NCBI GenBank assembly: GCA_938075305.1 | Contig: CALJGV010000032.1 | Span: forward strand, 171,576-235,575 | DNA length: 64,000 bases | Source: an uncultured bacterium | GTDB lineage: Bacteria > Planctomycetota > UBA1135 > GCA-002686595 | Direction of reading: 5' to 3' | Shown: piece after piece, positions 26,376-34,769 of the stretch | Position numbering within the stretch: position 1 is the first letter of the stretch | How the letters are laid out: every line of letters starts with the position of its first letter | The notes under the pieces: generated by a model | Told to the model about the DNA's origin: nothing | The model's input: the letters and a program-made list of their open reading frames with translations, nothing else | Database searches by the model: none | Made by a program: the position numbers and the translations under genes

Positions 26376-27149
26376 ATGGACGAGGGACACGAGGTGATCC
26401 GTTCGAGGGCGAATCCGTCCCTGAAGCGCGTCGACCGCGTGGCGCGGGGCAAGGAGCCCGACGCCATGCTCCTCGAGGGCGAGCGGCTGGTGCTGGACGC
26501 CCTCGGCGCGGGCCTCGAGGCGGAGCTCCTGCTGGTGCGCGAGGATCAGGTGGAGCTGCTCGAGCGGCTCGCGGGGCCACGGACGCGGGCGGTGGCGTCC
26601 TCCCTCTTCGAGCGGCTCGGCACGCTGTCGACGCCGCCGGGGGTGCTGGGCATCTTCCCCCGTCCGGCGCGGCTCGATGGGGCCGCCCTCGAAGGCGAAC
26701 TCGGGCGACACGACCTGCTGCTGGGCGTCGCCGGGATCGCGGATCCGGGGAACCTCGGCGCGCTCGCGAGGTGCGCCGAGGCGGCCGGCGCGACCGCGCT
26801 GGTGGTCGCACCGGGCGGCGCGCGGCCCTTCACCCCCAAGGCCCTGCGCGGCTCCATGGGTAGCCTCCTGCGCCTGGCCGTGTACGAGGTCTCGGAGCTG
26901 GGTCGAACGGTGGACGCCCTCGCCGGGGCCGGGTTCGAACAGCGCGTGGCCGCCACCCGCGGCGGCGTCCCCATCGATCAGGCGGCGTTCCCCGCGCGGG
27001 TCGTGGTCTGGATGTCCGGCGAGACGGGGGAGGCTCCTCCCGAACTCTCCTCCTGCCAGCCGGTCACCATCCCCATGGCGGGGGAGGTGGAGTCGCTCAA
27101 CGTCACCGTGGCCGGCGCGCTCATGCTGTTCGCGGCCGGGCGCCGCTGA
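26376..27149 (+). CDS. SpoU-family RNA 2'-O-methyltransferase (TrmH/RlmB-like)
   Basis: This 257-residue enzyme has an N-terminal RNA-binding substrate domain (about 1-95) and a SPOUT methyltransferase domain with a trefoil knot. Motif 1 is GIADPGNLGALARCAEAAGAT, motif 2 is VVWMSGETGE and motif 3 is IPMAGEVESLNVTVAGALMLF. It should methylate a ribose in rRNA or tRNA using S-adenosylmethionine. The motif 1 Asn is in place, but the Arg of the usual NxGxIxR is also retained, so it is probably active. Target nucleotide unknown. Confidence 0.88.
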   Translation: MDEGHEVIRSRANPSLKRVDRVARGKEPDAMLLEGERLVLDALGAGLEAELLLVREDQVELLERLAGPRTRAVASSLFERLGTLSTPPGVLGIFPRPARLDGAALEGELGRHDLLLGVAGIADPGNLGALARCAEAAGATALVVAPGGARPFTPKALRGSMGSLLRLAVYEVSELGRTVDALAGAGFEQRVAATRGGVPIDQAAFPARVVVWMSGETGEAPPELSSCQPVTIPMAGEVESLNVTVAGALMLFAAGRR

Positions 27150-27275
27150 GGGGACTTCGGTCCGGGAGCGCTTGTGGCTCCCCAGGACGGTGGACACACT
27201 CGATTCGCGGAGCAGCGGGCCTCCCGTGGAGGTCCCGGCGCTGCCCCGGTCCCGAGTCCCCGAAGGAGACCCAGC

Positions 27276-28589
27276 ATGGCTGTTCGACGACGCACCCTCA
27301 CCTGGCCCCTTGTGCTGCTTTCCCTCGCGGCCTCATCTGCCGCCCGGGAACCAGCGGTGACCGTGGCGGACGCGGAGGATGGCCTCCTGGGGCCGGTGCT
27401 CGGCGACCTTCGCCCGGACGGGGCAAAGGTCTGGGTCCGACTCGGTGAAGGTCGCACCGCTCGGCGCACCCTCTTCGAGGATGGAGCGCCGCGAAGCCGC
27501 GGTCCGCTCTCGCCGCGTCCCGACGCGGACGGGACGGCGGTGCTGGAGCTCGAGCGGCTTCGGCCAGGCGTCGACTACCGGGTCCTGCTCGAGGTGGAGG
27601 GTCAGCCGGACCTCGAGGTGACCTTCACCACACCGCGGCCGCACGCGGAGGTCACCGCTGCGCGCGCGGCCTTCGGCTCCTGCGCGAGCCATGACCGCTT
27701 CGAGGCGCAGCCCATCTGGACGGCCATGGGAGCGGCGGCTCCCGACGCCCTCGTGCTCCTCGGCGATACGCCCTACATCGACAGCACCGAGCTCGCGCGC
27801 CAGCGGCGTCGCTACCGGGAGTTCTGGTCCATCCCCGAGCTGCGGCCGCTCGCGGCGAGCGTGCCGGTCTACGCCACCTGGGACGACCACGACTTCGCCA
27901 CCAACGACCAGGTGGGGGCTCAGCCGGGACGAGAGCGGTCGCGCCGCGCCTTCATCGAGTACCACCCTCAACCGTCGTTCGGCGACGGAGAGGGGGGGAT
28001 CTACACCTCGTTCCGGCGCGGACCCATGGAGGTCTTCCTCGTGGACACCAGGTGGTTCGGAGACGAGGAGGGGTTCGGTGCGCCGGGCTCAGGGCAGACC
28101 TCCTTGCTCGGTGCGGTCCAGCGGGAGCGGCTCATCGCCGCGGTCTCGGCTTCGGACGCGGCGGTGAAGGTCCTGGCCTGTGGGATGGTCTGGAACGGTG
28201 CGGTACGCCCGGGTAAGCGGGACTGCTGGTGGACCTGGCGCCATGAGCGGGACGCGGTCTTCGCCGACCTTGGAGCCGCGAAGGTCACGGGCCTCGTGCT
28301 GGTGGGCGGCGATGTCCATCGGCCGCGGATCATCCGGCACGGAGACGCAAAGGAGCACCTCGGGTACGCGCCGGTGGAGTTCGTCTCCTCTCCGCTGGCC
28401 AATCACCCGATCGCGTCCGCCGCCGCACCCCACCCCGGTCTGGTGTGGGACGCGAGCGCCGAGTCCGTGGCCCTCGTGCTCGAGGTCACGGTGGAGGGGG
28501 GCACCCCGAAGGTGGTCGGCCGGATGATCGGGCCCAAGGGAGAGGTCCTCCGGACCCACGTGGTGGATCCAGAGGACCTCGGCTTCTGA
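27276..28589 (+). CDS. PhoD-like alkaline phosphatase / metallophosphatase
   Basis: This 437-residue exported protein starts with a basic N-terminus and hydrophobic signal (MAVRRRTLTWPLVLLSLAASSAA). A fibronectin-like N-terminal domain (GPVLGDLRPDGAKVWVRL) is followed by a PhoD-type metallophosphatase domain. Its metal motifs are FGSCASHD, LLGDTPYID, YATWDDHDFATND and GGDVHRPRII. It should hydrolyse phosphomono- or diesters at the cell surface, in keeping with the Pho-type genes at 14-18 kb. The ATG at 27276 has a good Shine-Dalgarno (AAGGAGA) upstream. Confidence 0.86.
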   Translation: MAVRRRTLTWPLVLLSLAASSAAREPAVTVADAEDGLLGPVLGDLRPDGAKVWVRLGEGRTARRTLFEDGAPRSRGPLSPRPDADGTAVLELERLRPGVDYRVLLEVEGQPDLEVTFTTPRPHAEVTAARAAFGSCASHDRFEAQPIWTAMGAAAPDALVLLGDTPYIDSTELARQRRRYREFWSIPELRPLAASVPVYATWDDHDFATNDQVGAQPGRERSRRAFIEYHPQPSFGDGEGGIYTSFRRGPMEVFLVDTRWFGDEEGFGAPGSGQTSLLGAVQRERLIAAVSASDAAVKVLACGMVWNGAVRPGKRDCWWTWRHERDAVFADLGAAKVTGLVLVGGDVHRPRIIRHGDAKEHLGYAPVEFVSSPLANHPIASAAAPHPGLVWDASAESVALVLEVTVEGGTPKVVGRMIGPKGEVLRTHVVDPEDLGF

Positions 28590-28635
28590 GCGACCCTGCC
28601 CGGGCGGGGCCCTCCGATGCTCTGGCGTCGACCGA

Positions 28636-29130
28636 TCAGCGGCGCGACCTGCGCGCTGCCGAGCGCCCGTTGGAGGATTGAGGGGGCCCCTGTCGGATCT
28701 TGCGCTGCTTCCGTGCGGGTGCGCGTCCGTTCACCTGGCGGGGCTCCGAGGGGCCTCTGCCCGCACGCTGCCGACGGGACCGCTGAGCGCCCTCGCGTCG
28801 GATCTTGCCCTGGGGAGCGCGCTGGGTGCGAGCCCCGCGCTGGGCCTGGATCCCTGAGCGCCCGCGTTCGTCACCGAGATGCCGGGCGATCTGACGACGC
28901 TTCTTCGCTGCCTGACGGCGAGATGACCCCTCGCGTGCGGAGCCGTCCGCACGGGAGCGGCGGCGCTGTCCCTCCCTTCGGGCGCCCTGGCCATCACGTG
29001 CCGCCGGCTCCTCCGACGTCACGGCGGATCGCTCGGGACCGCGGCGTGACTCCTGGGGCTGCGCGTCGGCGGCGGAGGAGAGCGAGAGGGCGAGCGCCCA
29101 GGTGAGCAGCGCGAGTGAGATGTGCTTCAT
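28636..29130 (-). CDS. Secreted Arg-rich basic protein, hypothetical
   Basis: This 164-residue protein has a clear signal peptide (MKHISLALLTWALALSLSSAADA) followed by about 140 residues made mostly of Arg, Gly, Gln, Ser, Ala, Pro and Glu, with hardly any hydrophobic residue. The mature part is strongly cationic and predicted to be unstructured. GGAAGA lies just before the ATG. The signal peptide and Shine-Dalgarno argue that it is real, although low complexity in a GC-rich genome can mimic this. It may bind polyanions or coat the surface. Function unknown. Confidence 0.55.
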   Translation of the reverse strand: MKHISLALLTWALALSLSSAADAQPQESRRGPERSAVTSEEPAARDGQGARREGQRRRSRADGSAREGSSRRQAAKKRRQIARHLGDERGRSGIQAQRGARTQRAPQGKIRREGAQRSRRQRAGRGPSEPRQVNGRAPARKQRKIRQGPPQSSNGRSAARRSRR

Positions 29131-29265
29131 GTGTCTTCCGTGTTCAGGTCCTTCAGGGGCCGCCGAGATGCGGCAGCACGGGGGAGGAACCGGGCGATGG
29201 GCGCGCGGGTTTGCGCCGATACGTCAGCGGAAGATTCGCTGTTGGCAGTGGTCGAGAAGGGGCGG

Positions 29266-29730
29266 TCAGGACGGCGCCGTCTCGTCTGGAGCCACGTTCA
29301 CCATCCAGGTCGAGAAGCCGTCCAGGAACGCGCGGAACCCCTCCACATGCTCGGCGGGGAAGCCGTAGTTCGCGGGCGCCGAGTCGATCACGCGGTGGAA
29401 GGCATCCAGCCAGATGCGCCTCGCCCCCTCGTCGATCTCGAAGGGGAAGTGCCGCATCCGCATGCGCGGCGGACCGTACCGCTCGTTGAACAGGGGCGGG
29501 CCGCCGAGCAGCTGCACGAAGAAGGCCGCGGACCGCTCGGAGGCGGCCCCCATGTCCTCGGGAAACCAGCGCCTCAGCTCGGTCTGCTCCAGCTCTCCGT
29601 AGAAGTCAGCGAGCATCCGGAAGACGCCCTCCTGGCCGATCGCCTCGAGGATCTCGGCCGAGGGACGGTTGACCTGGGGCGGCCCCGCCGCGGGGACGTG
29701 GATCGGTCGGGTGCGTTCGGGTGCAGACAT
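29266..29730 (-). CDS. Truncated hemoglobin (bacterial-like globin)
   Basis: This 154-residue globin of the truncated hemoglobin family has AIGQEGVFRMLADFYGELEQTELRRWFPED at the start of the fold and the proximal-heme region RYGPPRMRMRHFPFEIDEGARRIWLDAFHRVID, where the proximal His is in MRHFPF. It should bind heme and O2 or NO, with a role in oxygen handling or NO detoxification. An extra N-terminal 20 residues rich in Pro precede the fold. TAGACT lies 6 nt before the ATG at 29730. It diverges from rarA. Confidence 0.85.
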   Translation of the reverse strand: MSAPERTRPIHVPAAGPPQVNRPSAEILEAIGQEGVFRMLADFYGELEQTELRRWFPEDMGAASERSAAFFVQLLGGPPLFNERYGPPRMRMRHFPFEIDEGARRIWLDAFHRVIDSAPANYGFPAEHVEGFRAFLDGFSTWMVNVAPDETAPS

Positions 29731-29736
29731 GGTCGG

Positions 29737-29742
29737 AGTCTA
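29737..29742 (-). promoter_or_regulatory. -10-like box of the globin gene (leaderless type)
   Basis: TAGACT on the minus strand, 6 nt (ccgacc) before the ATG at 29730. Confidence 0.55.
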
Positions 29743-29803
29743 GTGCCAGCGGCCGCGACCCTCGTACCATCTTCGATCAGGGGGCTGGAGCTCCTCGATC
29801 ACC

Positions 29804-31099
29804 ATGAGCGCAGCCCTCTTCGACGATTCGGACCCCGATGGCGCCCACCGGGAGTCCCCGGTCGCCGAGGCGCCCGCCGACGCGCCCCTGGCCGAGCGCG
29901 TCCGACCGCGACGTGCCGAGGAGGTCTTCGGGCAGTCGCACCTGCTGGGTGAAGGGAAGCTCCTCCAGCGTGTCCTCGACGGAGAGGTCCAGCAAAGCTT
30001 GCTCCTCTGGGGGCCGCCCGGCGTCGGGAAGACGACGCTGGCGCGCCTCGTGGCGGACGCCTCAGGGGCGCGCTTCGTGCCTTTCTCCGCCGTGCTCTCC
30101 GGGGTGAAGGAGGTGCGCGCGGTGATGGGCGAAGCGCGGGACCGTCGGGCGCGGACCGGCGACCGGACGCTGCTCTTCGTGGATGAGATCCACCGCTTCA
30201 ACAAGGCCCAGCAGGACGCCTTCCTGCCCTTCGTCGAGCGGGGTGACGTGCTGCTCATCGGCGCGACCACGGAGAACCCGTCCTTTGAGCTGAACGCGGC
30301 GCTCCTGTCACGCTGCCGTGTGCTTGTCCTGGAGCCGCTGTCGACCGAGGAGACCGTGGGGCTCATCCGGAGCGCCTGTGAGTCCGAGCGGGGCCTTGGC
30401 GGCCGGATCGAGCTGGACGATGAGCAAGTCAAGCGGATCGCCAATGCCAGCGACGGGGACGCTCGCCGGGCGCTGACCCTGCTGGAGACCGTGGCGGCCG
30501 TGAGCCTCAGCGGTGGCAAGGTGGACGACGACGCCCTCGCCGAGGCGCTGCAGCGTAAGTCGGTGCGCTACGACCGCTCCGGGGATCAGCACTACGACCT
30601 CATCAGCGCGCTCCACAAGAGCATCCGGAACTCGGATCAGAACGCCGCGCTCTACTGGCTCGCCAGGATGCTGGAGGGGGGCGAGGACCGACGCTACCTC
30701 GCCCGAAGGCTGATCCGGATCGCCTCCGAAGACATCGGTCTGGCGGACCCGTTTGCCCTGCGAGTCGCCCTGGACGCCTCCGAGGCTTTCGACCGCCTCG
30801 GCGTCCCGGAGGGCGACCTGGCCCTGGCCCAGGCGGCCGCATACCTGTCCCGGGCTCCGAAGAGCAACGCCATCTACAAGGCCCTGGCGATGGCCCAAGG
30901 GGACGTCCAGGGGACCGCCAGCGAACCCGTCCCGATGCACCTGCGCAACGCCCCGACGGCCCTCATGAAGGGCCTGGGGCACGGCGAGGGCTACCGCTAC
31001 GTCCACGACGACCCGAAGGCGCGCGAGGAGATGCGGTGCCTGCCGCCCGGGCTGGAGGGCCGCGTCTACCTCGAGGACGATCCTCCGGCTCGACCCTGA
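29804..31099 (+). CDS. rarA: Replication-associated recombination protein A (AAA+ ATPase)
   Basis: This 431-residue clamp-loader-like AAA+ ATPase acts at stalled replication forks. The N-terminus (PLAERVRPRRAEEVFGQSHLLGEGK) and Walker A (WGPPGVGKTTLARLV) are as in the family. Walker B is LLFVDEIHRFNKAQQDAFLPFVE, sensor 1 is GATTENPSFELN, and the C-terminal tetramerisation domain contains HKSIRNSDQNAALYWLARM. All ATPase residues are intact and length is normal. A strong hairpin with a U tract lies beyond the gene, and a putative small RNA promoter stands between them. Confidence 0.94.
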   Translation: MSAALFDDSDPDGAHRESPVAEAPADAPLAERVRPRRAEEVFGQSHLLGEGKLLQRVLDGEVQQSLLLWGPPGVGKTTLARLVADASGARFVPFSAVLSGVKEVRAVMGEARDRRARTGDRTLLFVDEIHRFNKAQQDAFLPFVERGDVLLIGATTENPSFELNAALLSRCRVLVLEPLSTEETVGLIRSACESERGLGGRIELDDEQVKRIANASDGDARRALTLLETVAAVSLSGGKVDDDALAEALQRKSVRYDRSGDQHYDLISALHKSIRNSDQNAALYWLARMLEGGEDRRYLARRLIRIASEDIGLADPFALRVALDASEAFDRLGVPEGDLALAQAAAYLSRAPKSNAIYKALAMAQGDVQGTASEPVPMHLRNAPTALMKGLGHGEGYRYVHDDPKAREEMRCLPPGLEGRVYLEDDPPARP

Positions 31100-31134
31100 G
31101 CGGCCCGCTTGGGCTCGAATCGGGTAGTAGTGCC

Positions 31135-31163
31135 TTGTTTGGGTTATCTGGGGGATCTACAAC
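31135..31163 (+). promoter_or_regulatory. Sigma-70-like promoter in convergent intergenic region
   Basis: TTGTTT (31135-31140) and TACAAC (31158-31163) have exactly 17 nt between them. Both neighbouring protein genes end toward this region. Confidence 0.45.
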
Positions 31164-31169
31164 CTCGCC

Positions 31170-31270
31170 ACCCGCAGGTGACTGTGGGCGCGGAGAGCGG
31201 CGTGTTGCCGTTCCTTCCGTAACGCAAGCCACGGGGTCACGGCGTTTACGTCGTGGCCCCGTGACTTTTG
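31170..31270 (+). ncRNA. Candidate small RNA
   Basis: A transcript from the promoter at 31135-31163 would start near 31170 and run about 100 nt to the terminator at 31230-31270. It contains a small hairpin CACC-CGCA-GGTG near its 5' end and GGC-GTGTT-GCC further on, then the terminator stem. No ORF of note. I do not recognise it as a known RNA class. Confidence 0.4.
31230..31270 (+). terminator. Rho-independent terminator
   Basis: A 15-bp stem with two wobble pairs and a TTTA loop (31230-31263), whose outer arms are CACGGGG and CCCCGTG, is followed by ACTTTTG. It is the clearest intrinsic terminator in the window and could serve rarA, the putative small RNA, or both. Confidence 0.75.
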
Positions 31271-31326
31271 ATCTGGGTCCAGGTGGGGGCCCAGCCAGGT
31301 CGCACTCCTGGGCCCGGGCGCGCGGC

Positions 31327-32214
31327 TCAGCTCGGGCGGAGCGCCAGCAGCGGGCCGCTGGCTTGCTTCAGGAGAGCGTGGGTCACTCCACCGAGGATGG
31401 CGGCGCTCAGCCCGGTGTGCCCGTGGGTCCCCATGACGGTGAGGTCACCTTCCCGGCGGGCCTGCTCGATGGCGCTGATCGTGCTGCCGACCACGAACTC
31501 AGTGGTGTGCTCGACGCCCTTCCAGTCCACCGCCTCCATCTTCTCCTCGAACTGCGCCTGGATCGCCTCGTGCAGTCCGTCGACCACATAGGAGGGGACC
31601 ATCAGGTCCGCGCTCCCCTGGGTCATGGGGTCGAACAGGGCCGGAGGTTGGCTCACGTGAAGGACGTTGATGGGGACGCCGCGGTGCAACGCGAGGTCGC
31701 GGGCCGCGTGGAGCGCGGCCATGCTCGTGGAAGAAAGGTCACAGGGCGCCAGGATCCTCGTGATCGGGCGCGGCTCGGTCGGCTGGCTCCAGATGTGGCA
31801 GTGGGCGCCGGAGAAGACCGCCCGCTGGGTGCCGCCGAGGTCGAAGAAGTGCTGCTTGGTGTGCGGTCCGAGCAGGATCAGGTCCGCGCCGATCGACCTG
31901 GCCGCGCGGATGAGGGCGGAGTGCGGTTGGCCGAGCTCGACCTGAACGCCAGCGACGCCATCTCCCAGGAACGCGACCGCTCGATCCTGGATCCGCTGCG
32001 CGGCGGCCTCCGCCATGCTCGCGGTGTGCTGGGCGATGTCGGTCAGAGGTCCGCCGGTCCCATCGGGCGCGGGGACGTCGAGGGCGTGCACCACGTGCAG
32101 CTTCGTGCCGAAGTTGGCGGCGAGGGCCGCGGCGATCTGGAGGGCGCGTTCTCCGCCCGCCTCGCCATCGTCTCCGATGACCGCGGAAGAGAAGGGCAGT
32201 TGGGCAGTGGTCAT
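31327..32214 (-). CDS. Tandem universal stress protein (two UspA domains)
   Basis: This 295-residue protein has two UspA-type Rossmann-like domains. The first (about 1-150) begins SSAVIGDDGEAGGERALQIAAALA and contains ADLILLGPHT; the second (about 155-295) begins TRILAPCDLSSTSMAALHAARDLA and ends with the nucleotide-binding VMGTHGHTGLSAAILGGVTHALLKQASGPLLALR. The second domain has the full G-x2-G-x9-G-S-like ATP motif; the first is partly degenerate. It follows recD2 by 7 nt on the same strand and is probably co-transcribed. Confidence 0.87.
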   Translation of the reverse strand: MTTAQLPFSSAVIGDDGEAGGERALQIAAALAANFGTKLHVVHALDVPAPDGTGGPLTDIAQHTASMAEAAAQRIQDRAVAFLGDGVAGVQVELGQPHSALIRAARSIGADLILLGPHTKQHFFDLGGTQRAVFSGAHCHIWSQPTEPRPITRILAPCDLSSTSMAALHAARDLALHRGVPINVLHVSQPPALFDPMTQGSADLMVPSYVVDGLHEAIQAQFEEKMEAVDWKGVEHTTEFVVGSTISAIEQARREGDLTVMGTHGHTGLSAAILGGVTHALLKQASGPLLALRPS

Positions 32215-32221
32215 GGCAGGT

Positions 32222-34576
32222 TCAATCCAGGGTGTCCGCTGCGGCCCTAAGGCGCGCGGACAGAAGACTGAGCCGGCTTGACTGCTCTGCGTTCTCCACC
32301 GCACGCTGCAACGCCCTGCGCTCTCCTACGAGCACGACGAGGCGCTTGGCCCGCGTTATTGCAGTGTAGAAGAGGTTCCGCTGGAGCATGTGTGCGTGCT
32401 GTGTCGAGAGCGGGAACACCACGCAGGGGAACTCTCCCCCCTGGCTCCTGTGAACGGTCATGGCGAACGCCGGCTTCAGGTCTCCGAGCGCCCCTCGCTC
32501 ATAGACCACCTCGCGGTCGGGGAATCTCACCGTCACCGAGCCCTCGGCGTCGACCCGCGTGATGCGCCCGAGGTCTCCGTTGAAGACCTCTCGCTCGTAG
32601 TCGTTGCGGGTCTGGACCACCCGGTCGCCCGTGCGCCAGGTCTTGCCGTCGAAGAGAACCTCGCGGCCACCCTCGCCGAGGGCGTCGCGGAGGCGCTCGT
32701 TCAGCGAGTCCACGCCCGCGGGTCCCTTGTACATCGGCGCGAGCACCTGGACGTCCCGGGCCCAATCCAACCCGAAGGTCTTGGGGACTCGCTCGGTCGC
32801 CACCTCGACCAGCCGCTCGGCGAGACGCTCCTGCCCCTCCTCCACCGGGAAGAAGTAGAAGTCGGCGTCCTGCACGCCGCGCGGCGGAAGCTCGGGGAGC
32901 TTGCCCTCGAGGACTCGGTGCGCGTTGGTGATGATCAGGCTCTCGGTGGACTGGCGGAAGACCTGGCTCAGCCGGGCGACGGGGACGACCCCGGAGTTCA
33001 GCAGGTCAGCGAGCACGTTCCCTGCGCCCACGCTCGGGAGCTGGTCGGGATCGCCCACCAGGACGAGGCGCGTGGGGGTGGCAACTGCGTCCACCAGGCG
33101 GCGCGCGAGCGCGGCGTCGAGCATGGAGACCTCGTCGACGATGACGAGTCCTCCCTCCAGCGGCTTGTCCGGGCCGTGCTCGAAGCCTCCCTCTCCCGGG
33201 ATGAACTTGAGCAGCCGGTGTAGCGTGCTCGCGGGCCGGCCGGTGGCCTCCGAGAGTCGCTTGGCGGCGCGGCCGGTGGGGGAGGCGAGCAGCACCTCGG
33301 CGCCCCCCGCCTCGGCCAGCTGTGCCACGAACTGCACGATGGTCGTCTTGCCCACCCCCGGGCCGCCCGTGAGGAGCGAGACCGGCTGCTGCAGGAGCTC
33401 GAGGACGGCGCTGCGCTGGAGGGGATGGAGCTCAAGGGAGGCCTTCGCCTCGGCGCGCTCCAGGTCCTCCGCCTTGGCCAGGGGCGAGACGCTCCCGGCG
33501 AGCAGCCGGCGCAGGCCTCGCGCCAGACGGACCTCGTGCACGTGCTGCCGAGGGAGGTAGCACGGGAGCTCTGCACGGAACCGGCCGCTCCCGTCGAGGG
33601 CGTCGGAGGCGTGCTCGTCGAGCGGCGGGGGCTCGGGGAGGATCTCCCTGTCGATGACGATGTGCAGGCCGTCCTCCATCTCGTCGAGGGCGCGGACGAA
33701 GGCCTCACGGGGGGCCGCGCCCTCGAGCGCGCCGGCGGACCGGCGCAGGAGGTCGCCGAGGGGCAGCATCACGTGGCCCTCGCTGGTCGCCCGGTCGAGC
33801 ACATGGCGCGTCACCGCCCGCAGCCTCCGGGGGTCATCGGGGGCGAGCCCCAGGCGCTTGGCGACCCGGTCAGCGGTGAGGAAGCCCACCGACGGGACGA
33901 CGGAGAGCACGAAGGGGTTGTCGCGGATCATCGACTCGCACTCTGCTCCGAGCTTCGCCAGGACGGCCTGGGCCGTGAGCGGACCGAGGCCCAGCTGGGC
34001 CAGGAATCCCTGGAGCTGGTGGAGGCCCGCCTGGGCGACGACGGAGACGCCCAGGCCCTCGGCGACCTCGGGCCTCAGCCCTTTGATCCCGACCAGGGAG
34101 CCCCTGGGGTCCTCGGCGATTCGCTCCAGGGCCTCGGTGCCGAGCTTGTCCACGATCCGGCGGGCGATGGTGGGCCCGACCCCATCGAAGGCCTTCGAGG
34201 ACAGGTAGCGGACGAGGCCCTCCTCGGTGGCCGGAGCCAGGGGCTCCGAGGCGGTGAACTCGAACTGGGCGCCGTGGTTCGCGTGGCGGCCCCACCGGCC
34301 GGAGAGGCGAACGCGGGCTCCCTCAACAGGATCGGCGATCTTCCCCACGGCCGTGACGCGCCCCGGGGAGAAGAGCGACCCGTCCTCGGGTGCCTGAAAA
34401 CCGGGGTCGGGGTCGAGTCGGAGGACCCCGAACAGGCTCGTGCCGTCGTGATAGGTGATCGTCTCGATCGTGCCCTGAAAGGTCTCCTCGCCCCCCTGGG
34501 CGGGTCGATCCCCCCGGATGGACCGGTCTTGGGGGCCGGTCCTGCGGCCAGGGGAGGGGTCTTGGGGCTCCTGCAA
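32222..34576 (-). CDS. recD2: RecD2-type ATP-dependent DNA helicase
   Basis: This 784-residue superfamily 1B helicase resembles RecD without RecBC. An N-terminal OB-like region is followed by helix-hairpin-helix repeats (GVGPTIARRIVDKLG, GIKGLRPEVAEGL). The helicase core then has Walker A LTGGPGVGKTTIVQF (about 400), Walker B VIVDEVSMLD, QLPSVGAGNVL and the C-terminal MTVHRSQGGEFPCVV. The translation start is probably the TTG at 34576, because TATCCT lies 9 nt upstream and no better start is near. Known relatives act 5'-3' in mismatch or oxidative repair. Confidence 0.92.
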   Translation of the reverse strand: MQEPQDPSPGRRTGPQDRSIRGDRPAQGGEETFQGTIETITYHDGTSLFGVLRLDPDPGFQAPEDGSLFSPGRVTAVGKIADPVEGARVRLSGRWGRHANHGAQFEFTASEPLAPATEEGLVRYLSSKAFDGVGPTIARRIVDKLGTEALERIAEDPRGSLVGIKGLRPEVAEGLGVSVVAQAGLHQLQGFLAQLGLGPLTAQAVLAKLGAECESMIRDNPFVLSVVPSVGFLTADRVAKRLGLAPDDPRRLRAVTRHVLDRATSEGHVMLPLGDLLRRSAGALEGAAPREAFVRALDEMEDGLHIVIDREILPEPPPLDEHASDALDGSGRFRAELPCYLPRQHVHEVRLARGLRRLLAGSVSPLAKAEDLERAEAKASLELHPLQRSAVLELLQQPVSLLTGGPGVGKTTIVQFVAQLAEAGGAEVLLASPTGRAAKRLSEATGRPASTLHRLLKFIPGEGGFEHGPDKPLEGGLVIVDEVSMLDAALARRLVDAVATPTRLVLVGDPDQLPSVGAGNVLADLLNSGVVPVARLSQVFRQSTESLIITNAHRVLEGKLPELPPRGVQDADFYFFPVEEGQERLAERLVEVATERVPKTFGLDWARDVQVLAPMYKGPAGVDSLNERLRDALGEGGREVLFDGKTWRTGDRVVQTRNDYEREVFNGDLGRITRVDAEGSVTVRFPDREVVYERGALGDLKPAFAMTVHRSQGGEFPCVVFPLSTQHAHMLQRNLFYTAITRAKRLVVLVGERRALQRAVENAEQSSRLSLLSARLRAAADTLD

Positions 34577-34585
34577 GGTGGTCGG

Positions 34586-34591
34586 AGGATA
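34586..34591 (-). promoter_or_regulatory. -10-like box of recD2 (leaderless TTG start)
   Basis: TATCCT on the minus strand, 9 nt before the TTG at 34576. Confidence 0.5.
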
Positions 34592-34631
34592 CCGGAAAGC
34601 ACCCTTCGAACGTCTGGACCCCCTCCCCAGG

Positions 34632-34660
34632 TTGCGGCCAGCGCTGACCCTCCGTATCCT
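34632..34660 (+). promoter_or_regulatory. rpsU promoter
   Basis: TTGCGG (34632-34637) and TATCCT (34655-34660) with 17-nt spacing lie about 110 nt before rpsU. The leader would be about 100 nt and pyrimidine-rich, with no Shine-Dalgarno visible. Confidence 0.5.
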
Positions 34661-34769
34661 TTCGCGCCCGAATCACCGCCCGGCCTGCACGGCCCTCTGG
34701 CCTCCCTGCCGAGCGGATCTCAGTTCAACACCCCCTCGCCCCTCGCCGCCTCACCGCGGCCCAGATCCC

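Noticed and set aside
31170..31270. Possible tmRNA, 6S or SRP RNA
   Set aside because: None of the hallmark sequences is present (tmRNA 3' TPsiC-CCA arm, SRP apical GGAA/GCAGCC loop, 6S central bubble).
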